Below are positions 38,525-48,360 of a stretch of 64,000 nt of DNA, in pieces. The position numbers and the translations under genes were made by a program. The stretch spans positions 1 to 64,000 of the forward strand of contig CAVSUM010000024.1 in assembly GCA_963731105.1 (NCBI GenBank). Direction: 5' to 3'. A model generated the notes under the pieces. That model searched no databases and was not told the origin of the DNA. It was given only the letters and a program-made list of their open reading frames with translations. Source of the stretch: RPQJ01 sp963731105. GTDB lineage: Bacteria > Pseudomonadota > Gammaproteobacteria > Steroidobacterales > Steroidobacteraceae. Each line of letters starts with the position of its first letter. Positions within the stretch are counted from its first letter, which is position 1.

Positions 38525-39965
38525 GTGCCGTGTAGGCCAGCAGGCCAAGCGCGGTGAACACCAGGCTCAGCAGGTAGGCGAGTCCGAGCAGGGCGAACCG
38601 GGGCACGGTCTTCCACCAGCCCTGCTCGTAGACGCGGCGCATGGCCCGGAACAGGTACCACGGCACGTAGATGGCCAACGCCGCACCGAGCAATCCCTCG
38701 GCCGCGGCGAACCCCTTGGCGAATGGGCCGGCGGAGAGGCGCGACAGCTGTTGCAGCAGCAGCACCGCGATGCCGCCCAGGAAGAAGAACGCGTGGAAGT
38801 GCACCACGAACAGCAGGTGCTCCACGTAGTAGCGACCGGAGCCCAGGTAGAGCACGGCCAGCGCCGCGGCGATCAGCGGCAGGAAGATGAACATCATCTT
38901 CGGCACGTTGTCCCACAGCGCGCGGCCGAAACTCTGCTGGTCGGCGACGATCTTGCGGCAGGCGTCGCGCAGCTTCGGCTCGAACTGCTGGATGGGCCCG
39001 CCCAGCGTCGAACTTCAGGGTCTCATTGCCGCACGGATCGGCCGCCAGCTGCAACGCCGCGGCGCGCTCCTCCGGCGTGGCCGCGCCAGCGTGGTCTGGA
39101 GCTCACGGCGCAGGTCGCCACGCGCCTCGGCCGGCACGCGCTTCACCACCTCGTCCACCAGCCGCTGGGTCTCGGCGTCGAGCGGCGGCTGCGGTGCTCG
39201 TGCAGCAGTTGTCACTGTCGCTACCGGCGCTTGCGATTCCGCTGCAGGCGGCACTGTCGGCGGGCCATCACGGGGCCCGAGCTGGATGTTTGCGCTGTCA
39301 CCGTCGACCTTCACGCCGACCGCACCGCCCGGGTCGTCGAACGACGCGATCACGAAGAACACCACGCTCAGCACCAGGTACATGCGGAACGGCGGTGTGT
39401 AGTTCGCGCGGCGGCCGCGCAGGAACTCCTGCGTCAGCAGGCCCGGACGAAACGCCAACGGCCAGATCGTGCGCCACACGCGCGAGTCGGCGTTGAGCAG
39501 GTCACCGAGCACATCCTTGAGCAGGGCCCACAACGACAGCACGCGCACGGTCGCGTGCTGGCCGCAGTGCGAGCAGTGCTGGCCGGTCAGTACCTCGCCG
39601 CAGTTGAGGCAGTTGTCGGTCGACACCGCGCCGCGCACCAGCTCCTCGCGGTGCGGCAGCACGCGGCGCTGCGCCGTGTAGCGGTCGCCGAACCGGGCCG
39701 CACCTTGCGCGCGCATCGCGGGGGCATGGTTGGCGAGGTAGTCGTCGAGCGCGGCCCGGTCCCGCAGCCGGTACTGCACGATACGCCGGATGCGCCCGGC
39801 GGGAGCGGACGGATCGTCGAGGATCTCGGCGGAGCGGAACCCGTCGAACTGCAGCATGTCGGCGATGTGATCGCGCAGCCACGTGTCGAACGGCGCGACG
39901 ATGTCGACGTCGGCCTCGAGGTTGACCTCGTAGAGGACGCTCTGGCTGTCGGGGAGCTGCGGCAC
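38514..39965 (-). CDS. DUF4286-DUF3667 fusion membrane protein; frame broken near 39075 and 39003
   Basis: The ATG at 39965 (MPQLPDSQSVLYEVNLEAD) gives about 483 residues after repair. Residues 10-105 are a DUF4286 domain (VLYEVNLEADVDIVAPFDTW, then MLQFDGFRSAEIL, YRLRDRAALDDYLANHAPAM), an EthD-like dimeric barrel. Residues 118-135 form a rubredoxin-like zinc ribbon, CLNCGEVLTGQHCSHCGQ, which with RPGLLTQEFLRGRRANYTPP identifies DUF3667. C-terminal membrane helices include MMFIFLPLIAAALAVLYLGS. Function unknown. The two frame breaks lie in the linker between DELQQFEPKLRD-like sequence and its upstream part. Both domains are common alone; the fusion is worth noting. Confidence 0.75.
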
Positions 39966-40003
39966 GCGCGCAAGGGTAGCAAAAGCAGGGCGCCCTCAGC
40001 CGC

Positions 40004-40619
40004 TCAGGGCGACAACAGCCGATCAACGACGTCGTCGATCGAGTCCTTTATCGTCCGGGTATCCATGTCGGGCTGGCGGACCGCGGTGACGGCGAGGCCG
40101 CGGATGAAGCACTCCAGCAGGAACGCGCGGGTCGCGACGGTTTCGGGCGGCAGCCCGAGGCCGCCGTCGATCCCTGTCGCGGTTCATCCAGGCGGCCAGG
40201 TCAGACAGTATCAACGCGTCCGACCGGCGCAGTGCTGCGGCGATCTGCGGATCGCGCGAGGCTTCGGCACTCATCTCGAGGAACAGTGCCGCGTTCACCA
40301 CGCCCGGGTCGCGAGCCTGCCAGCGCGTGAATACGTCCAGCAGCGCGGCGGCGAGTTCGCTCGACGAACGCAACTGCGCGATCTGGGTACGGCCCTCCTG
40401 CAGCTGGCGCTCGATGATCGCGAGCACGATGGCGCTCTTGTTCTCGAAATAGCGGTACATCAACCCGGCGCTCATCTGCGCGGTGTCGGCGATGCTCGCC
40501 ATGCTGGCGGCGTGAAAGCCGCTGTCGATGAAGCACCGCTGCGCCGCGCACAGGATCCGCTCGCGCTGCGCTCCGGCGCGCGGGGTGTCCTTCGCTGGAC
40601 GGGTCGCGGCGCCGTTCAT
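40004..40619 (-). CDS. TetR-family regulator of efflux operon 2; frame broken near 40165
   Basis: The ATG at 40619 overlaps the stop of the outer-membrane channel gene by 4 bp. The helix-turn-helix is RERILCAAQRCFIDSGFHAA then IADTAQMSAGLMYRYFENK. After WMNRDRD a single-base shift near 40165 occurs; the restored tail reads RAFLLECFIRGLAVTAV and ends DDVVDRLLSP at 40004, about 205 residues. It is the distal gene of the adaptor-pump-channel-tetR operon. The probable operator is the GAATGATCATTC palindrome at 46392, some 5.8 kb upstream at the operon start. Confidence 0.85.
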
Positions 40620-42019
40620 GGGCCGCCCTGCTGCCAGCCGCCGCCGAGCACCTTGTAGAGCGTCACGCGGTTTGCCTGCTCGGCGAGCTGCGTAGCGACC
40701 AGGCTCTGCTGCGCCAGGTACAGCGCCCGCTGCGCCTCGAGCAGCACCAGGTAGTTGTCGCGGCCGGCGCGGTAGCGTGCGCGCGAAAGGCGATCGCCTT
40801 CGACCGCGGCGTCGACGGCGGCTTGCCGGGCCGCCCGCTGCTCGGCGAGCGTGCCGGTCAGCTCGAGTGCGTCGGCAACCTCGCGGAAGCCGGCCTGGAT
40901 GGCCTTCTCGTATTGCGCGAGCGCGATGTCGCGATCGGCGGTGGCCACGCCGAGATTCGACCGCAGGCGGCCGCCCTCGAAGATCGGCACCTCGACCTTC
41001 GGCAGGAAGCTCCAGATCCCGGTGCCGGAATCGAACAGGCCGGACAACTCGTCGCTCGTCGTGCCGACGGCGCCCGTCAACGTGATCTTCGGAAAAAAGG
41101 CCGCGCGCGCAGCGCCGATGTTGGCGTTTGCAGCCAGCAGCTGATGCTCGGCGGCCAGCACGTCCGGGCGGCGCAGCAGCACCTCGGAGGGCAGGCCCGC
41201 CGGCAGCGGGCCAAGACCGGTGACCGACTCGTCGAAGGCCTCCGGCAGCAGTTCGGGTTCCAGAGGCGCGCCGACCAGCAGGTTGAGCGCGTTCCTGTCC
41301 TGCGCGACCAGTCCGGCATAGCGCGCGGTCTCGGCGCGCGCGGTCTCGACCTGGGTGCGCGCGAGGCTGAGCTCGAGCGCAGACTCGGCGCCGAGCTCGT
41401 AGCGCTTCGCCGTCAACGCGTAGTACTCCTCGCGCGTCCGCAGCGTTTCCTGCGCGATCCGCACCTGTTCCTGGTTCGCGGCCAGGGTCAGGTAGGTGCT
41501 GGCGACTTCGGCGATCAATGCGAGCTGCGCACTGCGCCGCGTTTCTTCCTGGGCGAAGTAGCGCTGCAGCGCAGATTCGCTCAGGTTGCGCACGCGGCCG
41601 AACAGGTCGAGCTCGAACTCGGTGACGGCCAGGTCGGCGGTGTAGATTTCGGTCACCGGCCGGTCGCTGCCGCCGGTGCGCGCCAGCGCTGCGTTCGCGC
41701 CGAGCGAGGGCAGCCGGTCGGCGCGCTGGATGCCGTACTGCGCGCGTGCCTTTTCGATGTTGAGCACGGCCACGCGCAGGTCGCGGTTGTTCGCCAGCGC
41801 GCGCTCGATCACCGCCTCGAGCTTCGGGTCCGTGAAGAAATCCCGCCAGCCGATGTCGGCCGTCGCCGTAGCCGTGGGTGTCTCGGCCGTGGTGGGTGGC
41901 AGCGGCCACTCGGCGGGGATCGACGGCTCGGCCGCCGGCAGCGACGGCTCCAGCACCGCACAACCGCTCGCAAGCACGGTCGCCGCGAGCAGCAGGGACT
42001 TCAAGCCGGGCTTAGCCAT
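40616..42019 (-). CDS. Outer-membrane efflux lipoprotein 2 (NodT/OprM family)
   Basis: The 467-residue lipoprotein (VLASGC, Cys20) has the two-repeat TolC-like structure: WRDFFTDPKLEAVIERALAN and LRVAVLNIEKARAQYGIQRA near residue 60-100, then AYETRAQVETARAETARYAG-like helices (LSLARTQVETARAETARYAG) and LPSEVLLRRPDVLAAEHQLL near residue 262, the NodT signature. FDSGTGIWSFLPKVEVPIFEG and AGRDNYLVLLEAQRALYLAQ close it. It provides the outer-membrane channel for the pump upstream, whose gene overlaps its start by 8 bp. Confidence 0.93.
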   Translation of the reverse strand: MAKPGLKSLLLAATVLASGCAVLEPSLPAAEPSIPAEWPLPPTTAETPTATATADIGWRDFFTDPKLEAVIERALANNRDLRVAVLNIEKARAQYGIQRADRLPSLGANAALARTGGSDRPVTEIYTADLAVTEFELDLFGRVRNLSESALQRYFAQEETRRSAQLALIAEVASTYLTLAANQEQVRIAQETLRTREEYYALTAKRYELGAESALELSLARTQVETARAETARYAGLVAQDRNALNLLVGAPLEPELLPEAFDESVTGLGPLPAGLPSEVLLRRPDVLAAEHQLLAANANIGAARAAFFPKITLTGAVGTTSDELSGLFDSGTGIWSFLPKVEVPIFEGGRLRSNLGVATADRDIALAQYEKAIQAGFREVADALELTGTLAEQRAARQAAVDAAVEGDRLSRARYRAGRDNYLVLLEAQRALYLAQQSLVATQLAEQANRVTLYKVLGGGWQQGGP

Positions 42020-45000
42020 GAGCCTTGCCTCGGACGAGCAGGCGCTCGACGACTACGAAGAACAGCGGGATGAAGAAGATGCCGATCGCGACGCCCGCGA
42101 TCATCCCGCCGAGCACGCCAGTGCCGATCGCACGCTGGGCGCCGGAGCCGGCGCCACTGGCGATCGCGAGTGGCAGCACGCCGAAGCCGAACGCGAGCGA
42201 GGTCATCAGGATCGGGCGCAACCGGACGCGAACCGCCTGCATCGTGGCGTCGATCAGGTCCATGCCGCTCTCGAAGTTGGACTTCGCGAACTCGATGATC
42301 AGGATCGCATTCTTGCTGGTCAGGCCTACCGTGGTGAGCATGGCCACCTGGAAGTAGACGTCGCGGTCGAGGCCGAACAGCGTATTGGCCAGCGTTGCGC
42401 CGAGGATGCCGATCGGCGCGACCAGCAATACCGCAGTCGGGATGCTCCAGCTCTCGTACAGCGCCGCGAGGCACAGGAACACGATCAGCAGCGACAGCGA
42501 ATAGAGCAGCGGCGTCTGCGTGCCCGCCTCGCGCTCCTGGTACGAGACTCCGGTCCAATCGATGCCGAAGCCCGCCGGCAGTTCGCCGACCAGCCGCTCG
42601 ACCTCGTCCATGGCGGCGCCGGTGCTGACGCCGGGCGCGCCTTCGCCGTTGATCTCCATGGCCGGCATGCCGTTGAAGCGCTCGAGGCGCGGCGAACCGT
42701 AGTCCCAGCGCGACGTCGCGAAGGCCGGAAACGGCACCATCTGCCCGGCGTCGTTGCGCACCGACCAGACCTTGAGGTCCTCCGGCGTCATCCGGAACGG
42801 CGCATCCGCCTGGACGTAGACGCGCTTGACGCGGCCGCGATCCACGAAGTCGTCGATGTAGCGGCCGCCCCACGCCGCCGAGAGCGTGTCGTTGATGTCG
42901 GCGATCGACAGCCCGAGCGCGGCCGCCTTCTCCTTGTCGACCTCGATGCGGAACTGCGGCGTGTCCTCCTGCCCGTTCGGCCGGACGTTTGCCAGCAGCT
43001 TGCTCTGGGCCGCCGCGCCGAGGAACTGGTTGCGGGCGGCCACCAGTGCATCGTGGCCGAGTCCCGCGTTGTCTTTCAGGTAGAACGCGAACCCGGTCGC
43101 GATGCCGAGCTCGGGCATCGCCGGTGGCGCGAACGCGAACGCGAACGCGTCCTTGATCTGGCCGAGCGCGCCCATCGCACGGCCTGCGACCGCATTCGCG
43201 TGCAGCTCGGGGGACTCGCGCTCGCTCCAGTCCTTGAGGTTGACGAAGGCGAGGCCGCTGTTCTGGCCGCTGCCGCCGAAGCTGAAGCCCTGCACGCTGA
43301 AGACCGCCTTCACGGCGTCCTGCTCGTTCTCGAGGAAGTGACGCTCGAGCTTCTCGATCGACTGCATCGTGCGTTCCTGCGTCGCGCCCACCGGCGCGAT
43401 CACCTGGCTCAGCAGGTATCCCTGGTCCTCTGCCGGCAGGAACGAACTCGGCAGGCGCGTGAACAACACGGCCATGACCACGACCAGCGCGGCGAAGATC
43501 GCCATGAAGCGGCCGCTGCGCGCCAGGATGCCCCGTACGCCGGACCGGTACGCGGAGCTGCCCTTCTCGAACGTGCGATTGAACCAGCCGAAGAAGCCCC
43601 GCTCGGCGTGGTGCTCGCCCTTGCTGCAGCGGCTTCAGCATCGTCGCGCACAGGGCCGGGGTCAGCACGATCGCGACCAGCACCGACAGGGCCATCGCCG
43701 ACACGATCGTGGCCGAGAACTGCCGGTAGATGACGCCGATCGAGCCGCCGAGGAACGCCATCGGCACGAACACCGCCGAGAGCACCAGCCCGATGCCGAC
43801 CAGTGCGCCGGTGATCTGGTCCATCGACTTGCGCGTGGCCTCGACCGGCGACAGGCCTTCCTCGCGCATCAGCCGCTCGACGTTCTCGACGACGACGATC
43901 GCGTCGTCCACCAGCAGCCCGATGGCCAGCACCATCGCGAACATGGTCAGCATGTTGACCGAGTAGCCGAGCACCGCGAGCACGCCGAACGTGCCGAGCA
44001 GCACGATCGGCACCGCGATCGTCGGGATCAATGTCGCGCGGAAGTTCTGCAGGAACAGGTACATCACCAGGAACACGAGCACGACCGCCTCGACCAGCGT
44101 CGTCACGACGCCCTGGATCGACACCCGGACGAATGGCGTGGTGTCGAACGGCACGATGGCGTTCATCCCGGCCGGGAAGAACGGCCGCAGCTCGTCGAGC
44201 GCTTCCTGGACCGCGACCGACGTCTGCAGCGCATTGGCGCCAGTGGCGAGCGAGATGGCCATGCCGCTCGCCGGCTGCCCGTTGAAGCGGCTGACGAACT
44301 CGTAGGTCTGCGCGCCGAGCTCGACCCGGGCGACGTCGCCGAGCCTGAGGATCGACCCGTCGGGGTTGCTGCGCACGACGATGTCCCGGAACTGCTGCGG
44401 CGTCTGCAGCCGCTCCTGGGCGCTGATCGTGGCATTCAGCTGCTGGCCCGCGACGGCCGGCGCGCCGCCGAGCTGCCCGATCGTCACCTGCGCATTCTGT
44501 GCCTGCACCGCGGCGACGAGGTCGTTGATGGCGAGGCCGTAGGTGTCGAGCTTGTGCGGGTCGAGCCAGATCCGCATCGCATACGGGGCACCGAACACCT
44601 GCACGCTGCCCACGCCCGGGACGCGGGCCAGCGGGTCGACCAGGTTGGCGCTGACGTAATCCGAGATGTCGTCCCGGTTCATGCTGCCGTCTTCGGAGAC
44701 GAAGGCGATCACCATCAGGAAGCCGCTGCTGGGACTTGCTGACGTTGACGCCCTGCCGCTGGACCTCCTGCGGCAGCAGCGGCATCGCGAGCTGCAGCTT
44801 GTTCTGTACCTGCACCTGCGCGATGTCGGGGTCGGTGCCGGACTCGAACGTCAGCGTGATCGAGGCGCTGCCGGAGGCCTCGCTGGTCGCCGAGATGTAG
44901 ATCAGGCCGTCGAGGCCCTTCATGTTCTGCTCGATGATCTGCGTCACCGAGTCCTCGACGACCTGCGCCGAGGCGCCGGGATAGTTCGCGTTGATCGTCA

Positions 45001-45127
45001 CCGAGGGTGGCGCGATGTCCGGGTACATCGAGATCGGCAGTTGCGTGATCGCGAGTCCGCCCGCGAGCATGATGATGATCGCGATGACCCAGGCGAAGAT
45101 CGGCCGATCGATGAAAAAGCGTGCCAT
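42012..45127 (-). CDS. RND multidrug efflux pump 2 (AcrB/MexB-like); frame broken near 44732 and 43622
   Basis: The protein (about 1,038 residues after repair) is very close to AcrB: MARFFIDRPIFAWVIAIIIM at the start, TQIIEQNMKGLDGLIYISAT, AQVQVQNKLQLAMPLLPQEV near residue 120, and GFLMVIAFVSEDGSMNRDDI after the first break. VLAIGLLVDDAIVVVENVER carries the two proton-relay Asp residues, and LTTVGLTSKNAILIIEFAKS the transmembrane Lys. The breaks are one extra C near 44732 (KSS-SGFLMV) and one near 43622 in the central loop (after MLKPLQ). Typical substrates of this clade are drugs, dyes, detergents and bile salts. It begins 12 bp after the adaptor stop. Confidence 0.92.
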
Positions 45128-45139
45128 GCGCGTGCCGGC

Positions 45140-46324
45140 TTACGGGATCGGTGCCGGGGCGGCCGCGGGTTTTGTGTCGGGCGGCGCGGCGCCGGCCTCG
45201 GTGGCGTCGACGGGCGCACCCGGCTGGATCTTCTGCAGGCCTTCCACGATCACCTTGTCGCCGGCCGCGAGACCGTCCTCGACCAGCCACTTGTCGTCGA
45301 TCGCCCAGCTCACCCTGACCGGGCGCAGCTCGGCGGTGCCGTCCTGGGCCACCACCATCGCCGTGGTGTTGCCCTTGGGATCCCGGGCGATGCCCTGCTG
45401 CGGCACGAGCAGTGCGTTCTCGCGCACGCCGCTGCCGACCAGCGCACGGACGTACATGCCGGGCAGCAGCACGTTCTGCGGGTTCGGCACCACGACGCGC
45501 AGCGCGACGCTGCCGGTGCCCGGATCCACCGTGACGTCGGAGAATGCGAGCTTGCCGTCCTCGGCGTGCTGCGTGCCGTCCTCGAGCACGATCTTCACCG
45601 GCAGGTCGCTCGCGCCCTCGATGCGGCCGGCCGAGATGCCCTTGCGCAGTTCCAGGAACTCCGCGCTCGACTGCGCGAGGTCGACGTAGACCGGATCGAG
45701 CTGCTGGACCGTGGCGAGCGGAGCGGCCTGGTTCGCGGTCACGAGTGCGCCCTGAGTGACCGACGACTTGCCGATGCGCCCGGTGATGGGCGAGGTGATG
45801 CGCGCGTAGCCGAGGATCACGCCAGCCCGCTGCAATGCCGCCTCCGCAGCCGCGACGTCGGCCTCGGCCTGCTTCAGCGCAGCGTTGGCACTTTCGTCTT
45901 CCTGCTTGCTCACCGCATTGATCGCGACGAGGTCCGCAGACCGGCGTGCAGTGAGCCGCGCCGTGTTCAGCGTCGCCTCCGCGCGCGCGAGTGCCGCCTT
46001 GGCGCTCGCGTACTCCGCCCGATAGGTCGCATCATCGAGCTGGTACAGCGGCTGGCCGGCCCGGACCGTGGCGCCCTCCGTGTAGAGACGCTGCTTGACG
46101 ATGCCGTCGACCTGCGGACGTACTTCGGCGACCAGAAACGCGTGGGTGCGGCCCGGCAGCTCCCGGGTCAGCGTGACGGTCTGCGGCGCGAGCGTCACCA
46201 CGCTGACCGGGACGGCGCCGGGACCCTGCGGCGGCACCTGATCGCCGCCGCAGGCTGCGACGAGGCTCGCCGTTGCCAACAGGCCGAGGACCGCTCGGCG
46301 ACTTGCGGGATCAAGCAATGACAT
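45140..46324 (-). CDS. RND periplasmic adaptor 2 (AcrA-like lipoprotein)
   Basis: The ATG at 46324 (MSLLDPASRRA) gives 394 residues; an upstream Met at 46363 would add a basic leader before the signal peptide and is less likely. Lipobox LVAACGG (Cys25). ELPGRTHAFLVAEVRPQVDG near residue 55 and GATVRAGQPLYQLDD are AcrA-type; the helical hairpin spans about 95-165 (VSKQEDESANAALKQAEADV), then RITSPITGRIGKSSVTQGAL, and LLPGMYVRALVGSG in the barrel. It is the first gene of the adaptor-pump-channel-tetR operon, 68 bp downstream of a palindromic operator. Confidence 0.93.
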   Translation of the reverse strand: MSLLDPASRRAVLGLLATASLVAACGGDQVPPQGPGAVPVSVVTLAPQTVTLTRELPGRTHAFLVAEVRPQVDGIVKQRLYTEGATVRAGQPLYQLDDATYRAEYASAKAALARAEATLNTARLTARRSADLVAINAVSKQEDESANAALKQAEADVAAAEAALQRAGVILGYARITSPITGRIGKSSVTQGALVTANQAAPLATVQQLDPVYVDLAQSSAEFLELRKGISAGRIEGASDLPVKIVLEDGTQHAEDGKLAFSDVTVDPGTGSVALRVVVPNPQNVLLPGMYVRALVGSGVRENALLVPQQGIARDPKGNTTAMVVAQDGTAELRPVRVSWAIDDKWLVEDGLAAGDKVIVEGLQKIQPGAPVDATEAGAAPPDTKPAAAPAPIP

Positions 46325-46391
46325 GGGGCCTCGACGGGTGTTGCGCAGGCGTGGGGCCCGCACTGGGAAGGGAAGGGGCTCAGAAAAGAAT

Positions 46392-46403
46392 GAATGATCA
46401 TTC
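46392..46403. promoter_or_regulatory. Palindromic operator of efflux operon 2
   Basis: GAATGATCATTC is a perfect 12-bp palindrome in an AT-rich patch (about 46384-46412) upstream of the adaptor start at 46324. The shape suits a TetR repressor of the AcrR/NalC kind; the only TetR gene in the operon is its last gene (40004-40619). Confidence 0.7.
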
Positions 46404-46439
46404 TACTATAGTCAACAGCGATTCCTGCCGCCAAACGAA

Positions 46440-46463
46440 GACGGCGGCCCGAGGGCCGCCGTC
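46440..46463 (-). terminator. Rho-independent terminator after mdh
   Basis: On the minus strand, GACGGCGGCCC and GGGCCGCCGTC form an 11-bp stem with a 2-base loop, followed by TTCGTTTGG. It lies 30 bp downstream of the mdh stop and separates mdh from efflux operon 2. Its T-tract is short. Confidence 0.75.
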
Positions 46464-46492
46464 CGCAGTCGCTTGAACCGCCGGGAATGCTG

Positions 46493-47470
46493 CTACAGCA
46501 GGTCCTTCACGCCGTCGCGTTCCTCGAGCAGTTCCTTGTGCGTGGCGTCCATCTTGCCGCGGCTGTAGTCGTTCACCGCGAGCCCCTGCACGATCTGGTA
46601 GTCGCCGCCCTTGCACGTGACCGGGTAGCCGTAGATCACGCCTGCGGGGATGCCGTAACTTCCATCTGACGGCACCGCCATGCTGACCCAGTCGCCCTCC
46701 GGCGTGCCGTGCACCCAGGTGTGGATGTGGTCGATCGCCGCCGAGGCCGCCGAGGCCGCCGACGATGCGCCGCGCGCCTTGATGATGGCCGCGCCGCGCT
46801 GCTGCACGATCGGGATGAACTGCTCCTTGTACCAGGCGTCGTCCACCAGCGACAGCGCCGGGCGGCCGCTCACCGTGGCGTGGTGCAGGTCGGGGTACTG
46901 CGTGGCCGAGTGGTTGCCCCAGATGATCAGCTTGCGCAGGTCGGTGGTGTGCGTGCCCGTCTTCTCCGCGAGCTGCGACAACGCGCGGTTGTGGTCGAGG
47001 CGCACCATCGCGGTGAAGTTGCGGGGATTCAGGCTCGGCGCGTTCTTCATCGCGATCAGCGAATTGGTGTTGGCCGGATTGCCGACGACCAGCACGCGCA
47101 CGTTGCGGTCTGCCACCGCGTCGAGCGCCTTGCCCTGCGCCGAGAAGATCTGCGCGTTGGCGAGCAGCAGGTCCTTGCGCTCCATGCCGGGTCCGCGCGG
47201 CCGCGCGCCGACCAGCAGCGCGACGTGGCAGTCCTTGAACGCGACCCTGGCGTCGTCGGAAGCGACGATCTTGTTGAGCGTCGGGAAGGCGCAGTCGTTG
47301 AGTTCCATGACCACGCCCTGCAGGGCGCCCAGCGCCGGCGTGATCTCGAGCAGGTGCAGGTTGACGGGCTGGTCGGCGCCGAGCATCTGGCCCGAGGCCA
47401 CCCGGAAGGCGAGGGCGTAGCCGATCTGGCCCGCGGCACCGGTGATCGCGACGTTGACAGGGGTCTTCAT
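46493..47470 (-). CDS. mdh: Malate dehydrogenase
   Basis: The ATG at 47470 has GGAGAG 6 bp upstream and gives 325 residues; the frame is open further upstream but lacks similarity. The dinucleotide fold opens VAITGAAGQIGYALAFRVAS (Gly11, 14, 17). LVGARPRGPGMERKDLL carries the substrate-binding Arg loop, VVGNPANTNSLIAMKNAP is typical of the cytosolic-type (dimeric) NAD malate dehydrogenases, and the catalytic His is in IIWGNHSATQYPD. It interconverts malate and oxaloacetate in the TCA cycle. A terminator follows at 46440. Confidence 0.96.
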   Translation of the reverse strand: MKTPVNVAITGAAGQIGYALAFRVASGQMLGADQPVNLHLLEITPALGALQGVVMELNDCAFPTLNKIVASDDARVAFKDCHVALLVGARPRGPGMERKDLLLANAQIFSAQGKALDAVADRNVRVLVVGNPANTNSLIAMKNAPSLNPRNFTAMVRLDHNRALSQLAEKTGTHTTDLRKLIIWGNHSATQYPDLHHATVSGRPALSLVDDAWYKEQFIPIVQQRGAAIIKARGASSAASAASAAIDHIHTWVHGTPEGDWVSMAVPSDGSYGIPAGVIYGYPVTCKGGDYQIVQGLAVNDYSRGKMDATHKELLEERDGVKDLL

Positions 47471-47629
47471 GGAATCTCTCCGCTGCTGTTCTGTTCTGGC
47501 CGCGACAGGCAGCGAACCCGGTTGCAAGGGGCCGGCGCCGGCGGTCGGCCGATGGTAGCAGCGGACCTCAGGGCGCCCTGTAGGGATCTGCCGAGGGTCG
47601 CGCCGCATCAGGCCCTTGCGTTCGTGCTG

Positions 47630-47651
47630 GTGTTGTAGTTAACTAATACAC
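47630..47651. promoter_or_regulatory. Long dyad in the mdh-GntR gap
   Basis: GTGT-TG-TAGTTAACTA-AT-ACAC is a 22-bp dyad with a perfect 10-bp core (TAGTTAACTA) and perfect outer arms (GTGT/ACAC). It is in the 440-bp gap 47471-47910, which otherwise holds a small open frame (47690-47875) and no recognised gene. YtrA-type GntR proteins often bind dyads of this length, so it could be a site for the regulator at 47911, 260 bp away, or for another factor controlling mdh. Confidence 0.55.
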
Positions 47652-47689
47652 CATACAGTCAGTGACAAGGTCGACCGGGGAGCAGGACG

Positions 47690-47875
47690 ATGCGCGCAGG
47701 TAGCAGGGTGGTCGCGGTTCTGCTGGCCGCAGCAGTGTGGATCTACGCCGGAATGTCGGTCGCATCGAGGCCGGTGGCGCAACAGGCCACCACGCCATCG
47801 GTCCTCGATGCAGACCGCGTCCTGTGTGCTGTCCGTCGTCGACTGACGGCCCGATGCAGCCGGGTGCTCTGCTAG
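47690..47875 (+). CDS. Possible small membrane protein upstream of GntR regulator
   Basis: A 61-residue frame begins at an ATG preceded by GGGGAGCAGGACG, a fair ribosome-binding site. Residues 6-25 are hydrophobic (VVAVLLAAAVWIYAGMSV), which would be a signal anchor. The second half is basic and Cys-containing without recognised motif (VLCAVRRRL). It lies between the dyad at 47630 and the GntR gene and could share their transcript. Alternatively it is noncoding leader sequence; codon content is not decisive. Confidence 0.25.
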   Translation: MRAGSRVVAVLLAAAVWIYAGMSVASRPVAQQATTPSVLDADRVLCAVRRRLTARCSRVLC

Positions 47876-47910
47876 AGTAGTGGAGCAGCACAGCACCTCG
47901 CCGGGCCCGC

Positions 47911-48270
47911 ATGGACTCACACTGGAACGACAATCAGCCGATCTACCGCCAGCTTCGTGACAAGGTGGTGGAGATGATCCTCGAGGGCACGCTCGCCGAC
48001 GGCGACGCGTTGCCTTCCGTGCGCAACGTCGCCGCCGAATTCACGCTCAATCCGCTCACCGTGCTCAAGGGCTACCAGCAGCTGGTCGACGAGGGTCTCG
48101 TCGAGAAGCGCCGCGGCCGAGGCATGTTCGTCACGCTCGGCGCGCGCGCGCAGTTGCTCACCGACGAGCGGCAGCGATTCCTGGAGCAGGAGTGGCCGCG
48201 CGTGCGGGCTACGATTGAGCGGCTGGGACTGGATGCGGCCGCGCTGCTGAAGAAAGGGGGTAATGACTAG
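47911..48270 (+). CDS. GntR-family regulator, YtrA type
   Basis: The 119-residue protein consists of a winged helix (MDSHWNDNQPIYRQLRDKVV, then LPSVRNVAAEFTLNPLTVLK at residues 31-50, and LVEKRRGRGMFV) and a short C-terminal helix for dimerisation (TDERQRFLEQEWPRVRATIE), the YtrA pattern. YtrA regulators usually precede an ABC transporter operon that they repress; none follows here, since the next gene is on the opposite strand. The last codons and stop overlap the repeat at 48256. Confidence 0.9.
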   Translation: MDSHWNDNQPIYRQLRDKVVEMILEGTLADGDALPSVRNVAAEFTLNPLTVLKGYQQLVDEGLVEKRRGRGMFVTLGARAQLLTDERQRFLEQEWPRVRATIERLGLDAAALLKKGGND

Positions 48271-48355
48271 GGGGTAGGGGGTAGTGAGGATGGCAGCGGC
48301 TGCTGACGTTGCTACCGTCCTCCGACACTACCCCTACCCCCTGATCATTACCCCC
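48256..48355. repeat. Heptamer-type inverted repeat in convergent gap (GntR/RND3)
   Basis: Left arm about 48256-48286 (heptamer words GGGGGTA, ATGACTA, GGGGGTA, GGGGGTA) pairs with right arm about 48326-48355 with only a swapped CT and one extra G. The loop is about 39 bases. It straddles the convergent ends of the GntR gene (stop 48270) and the pump gene (stop 48361), so a transcript from either side could form the stem. It may act as a bidirectional terminator; there is no T-tract. Confidence 0.8.
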
Positions 48356-48360
48356 TCTCC

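Noticed and set aside
39991..40012. CGCCCT...AGGGCG stem as a terminator at the 3' end of the TetR gene of operon 2
   Set aside because: The stem is only 6 bp with a 9-base loop, overlaps the last codons, and has no T-tract on the minus strand.
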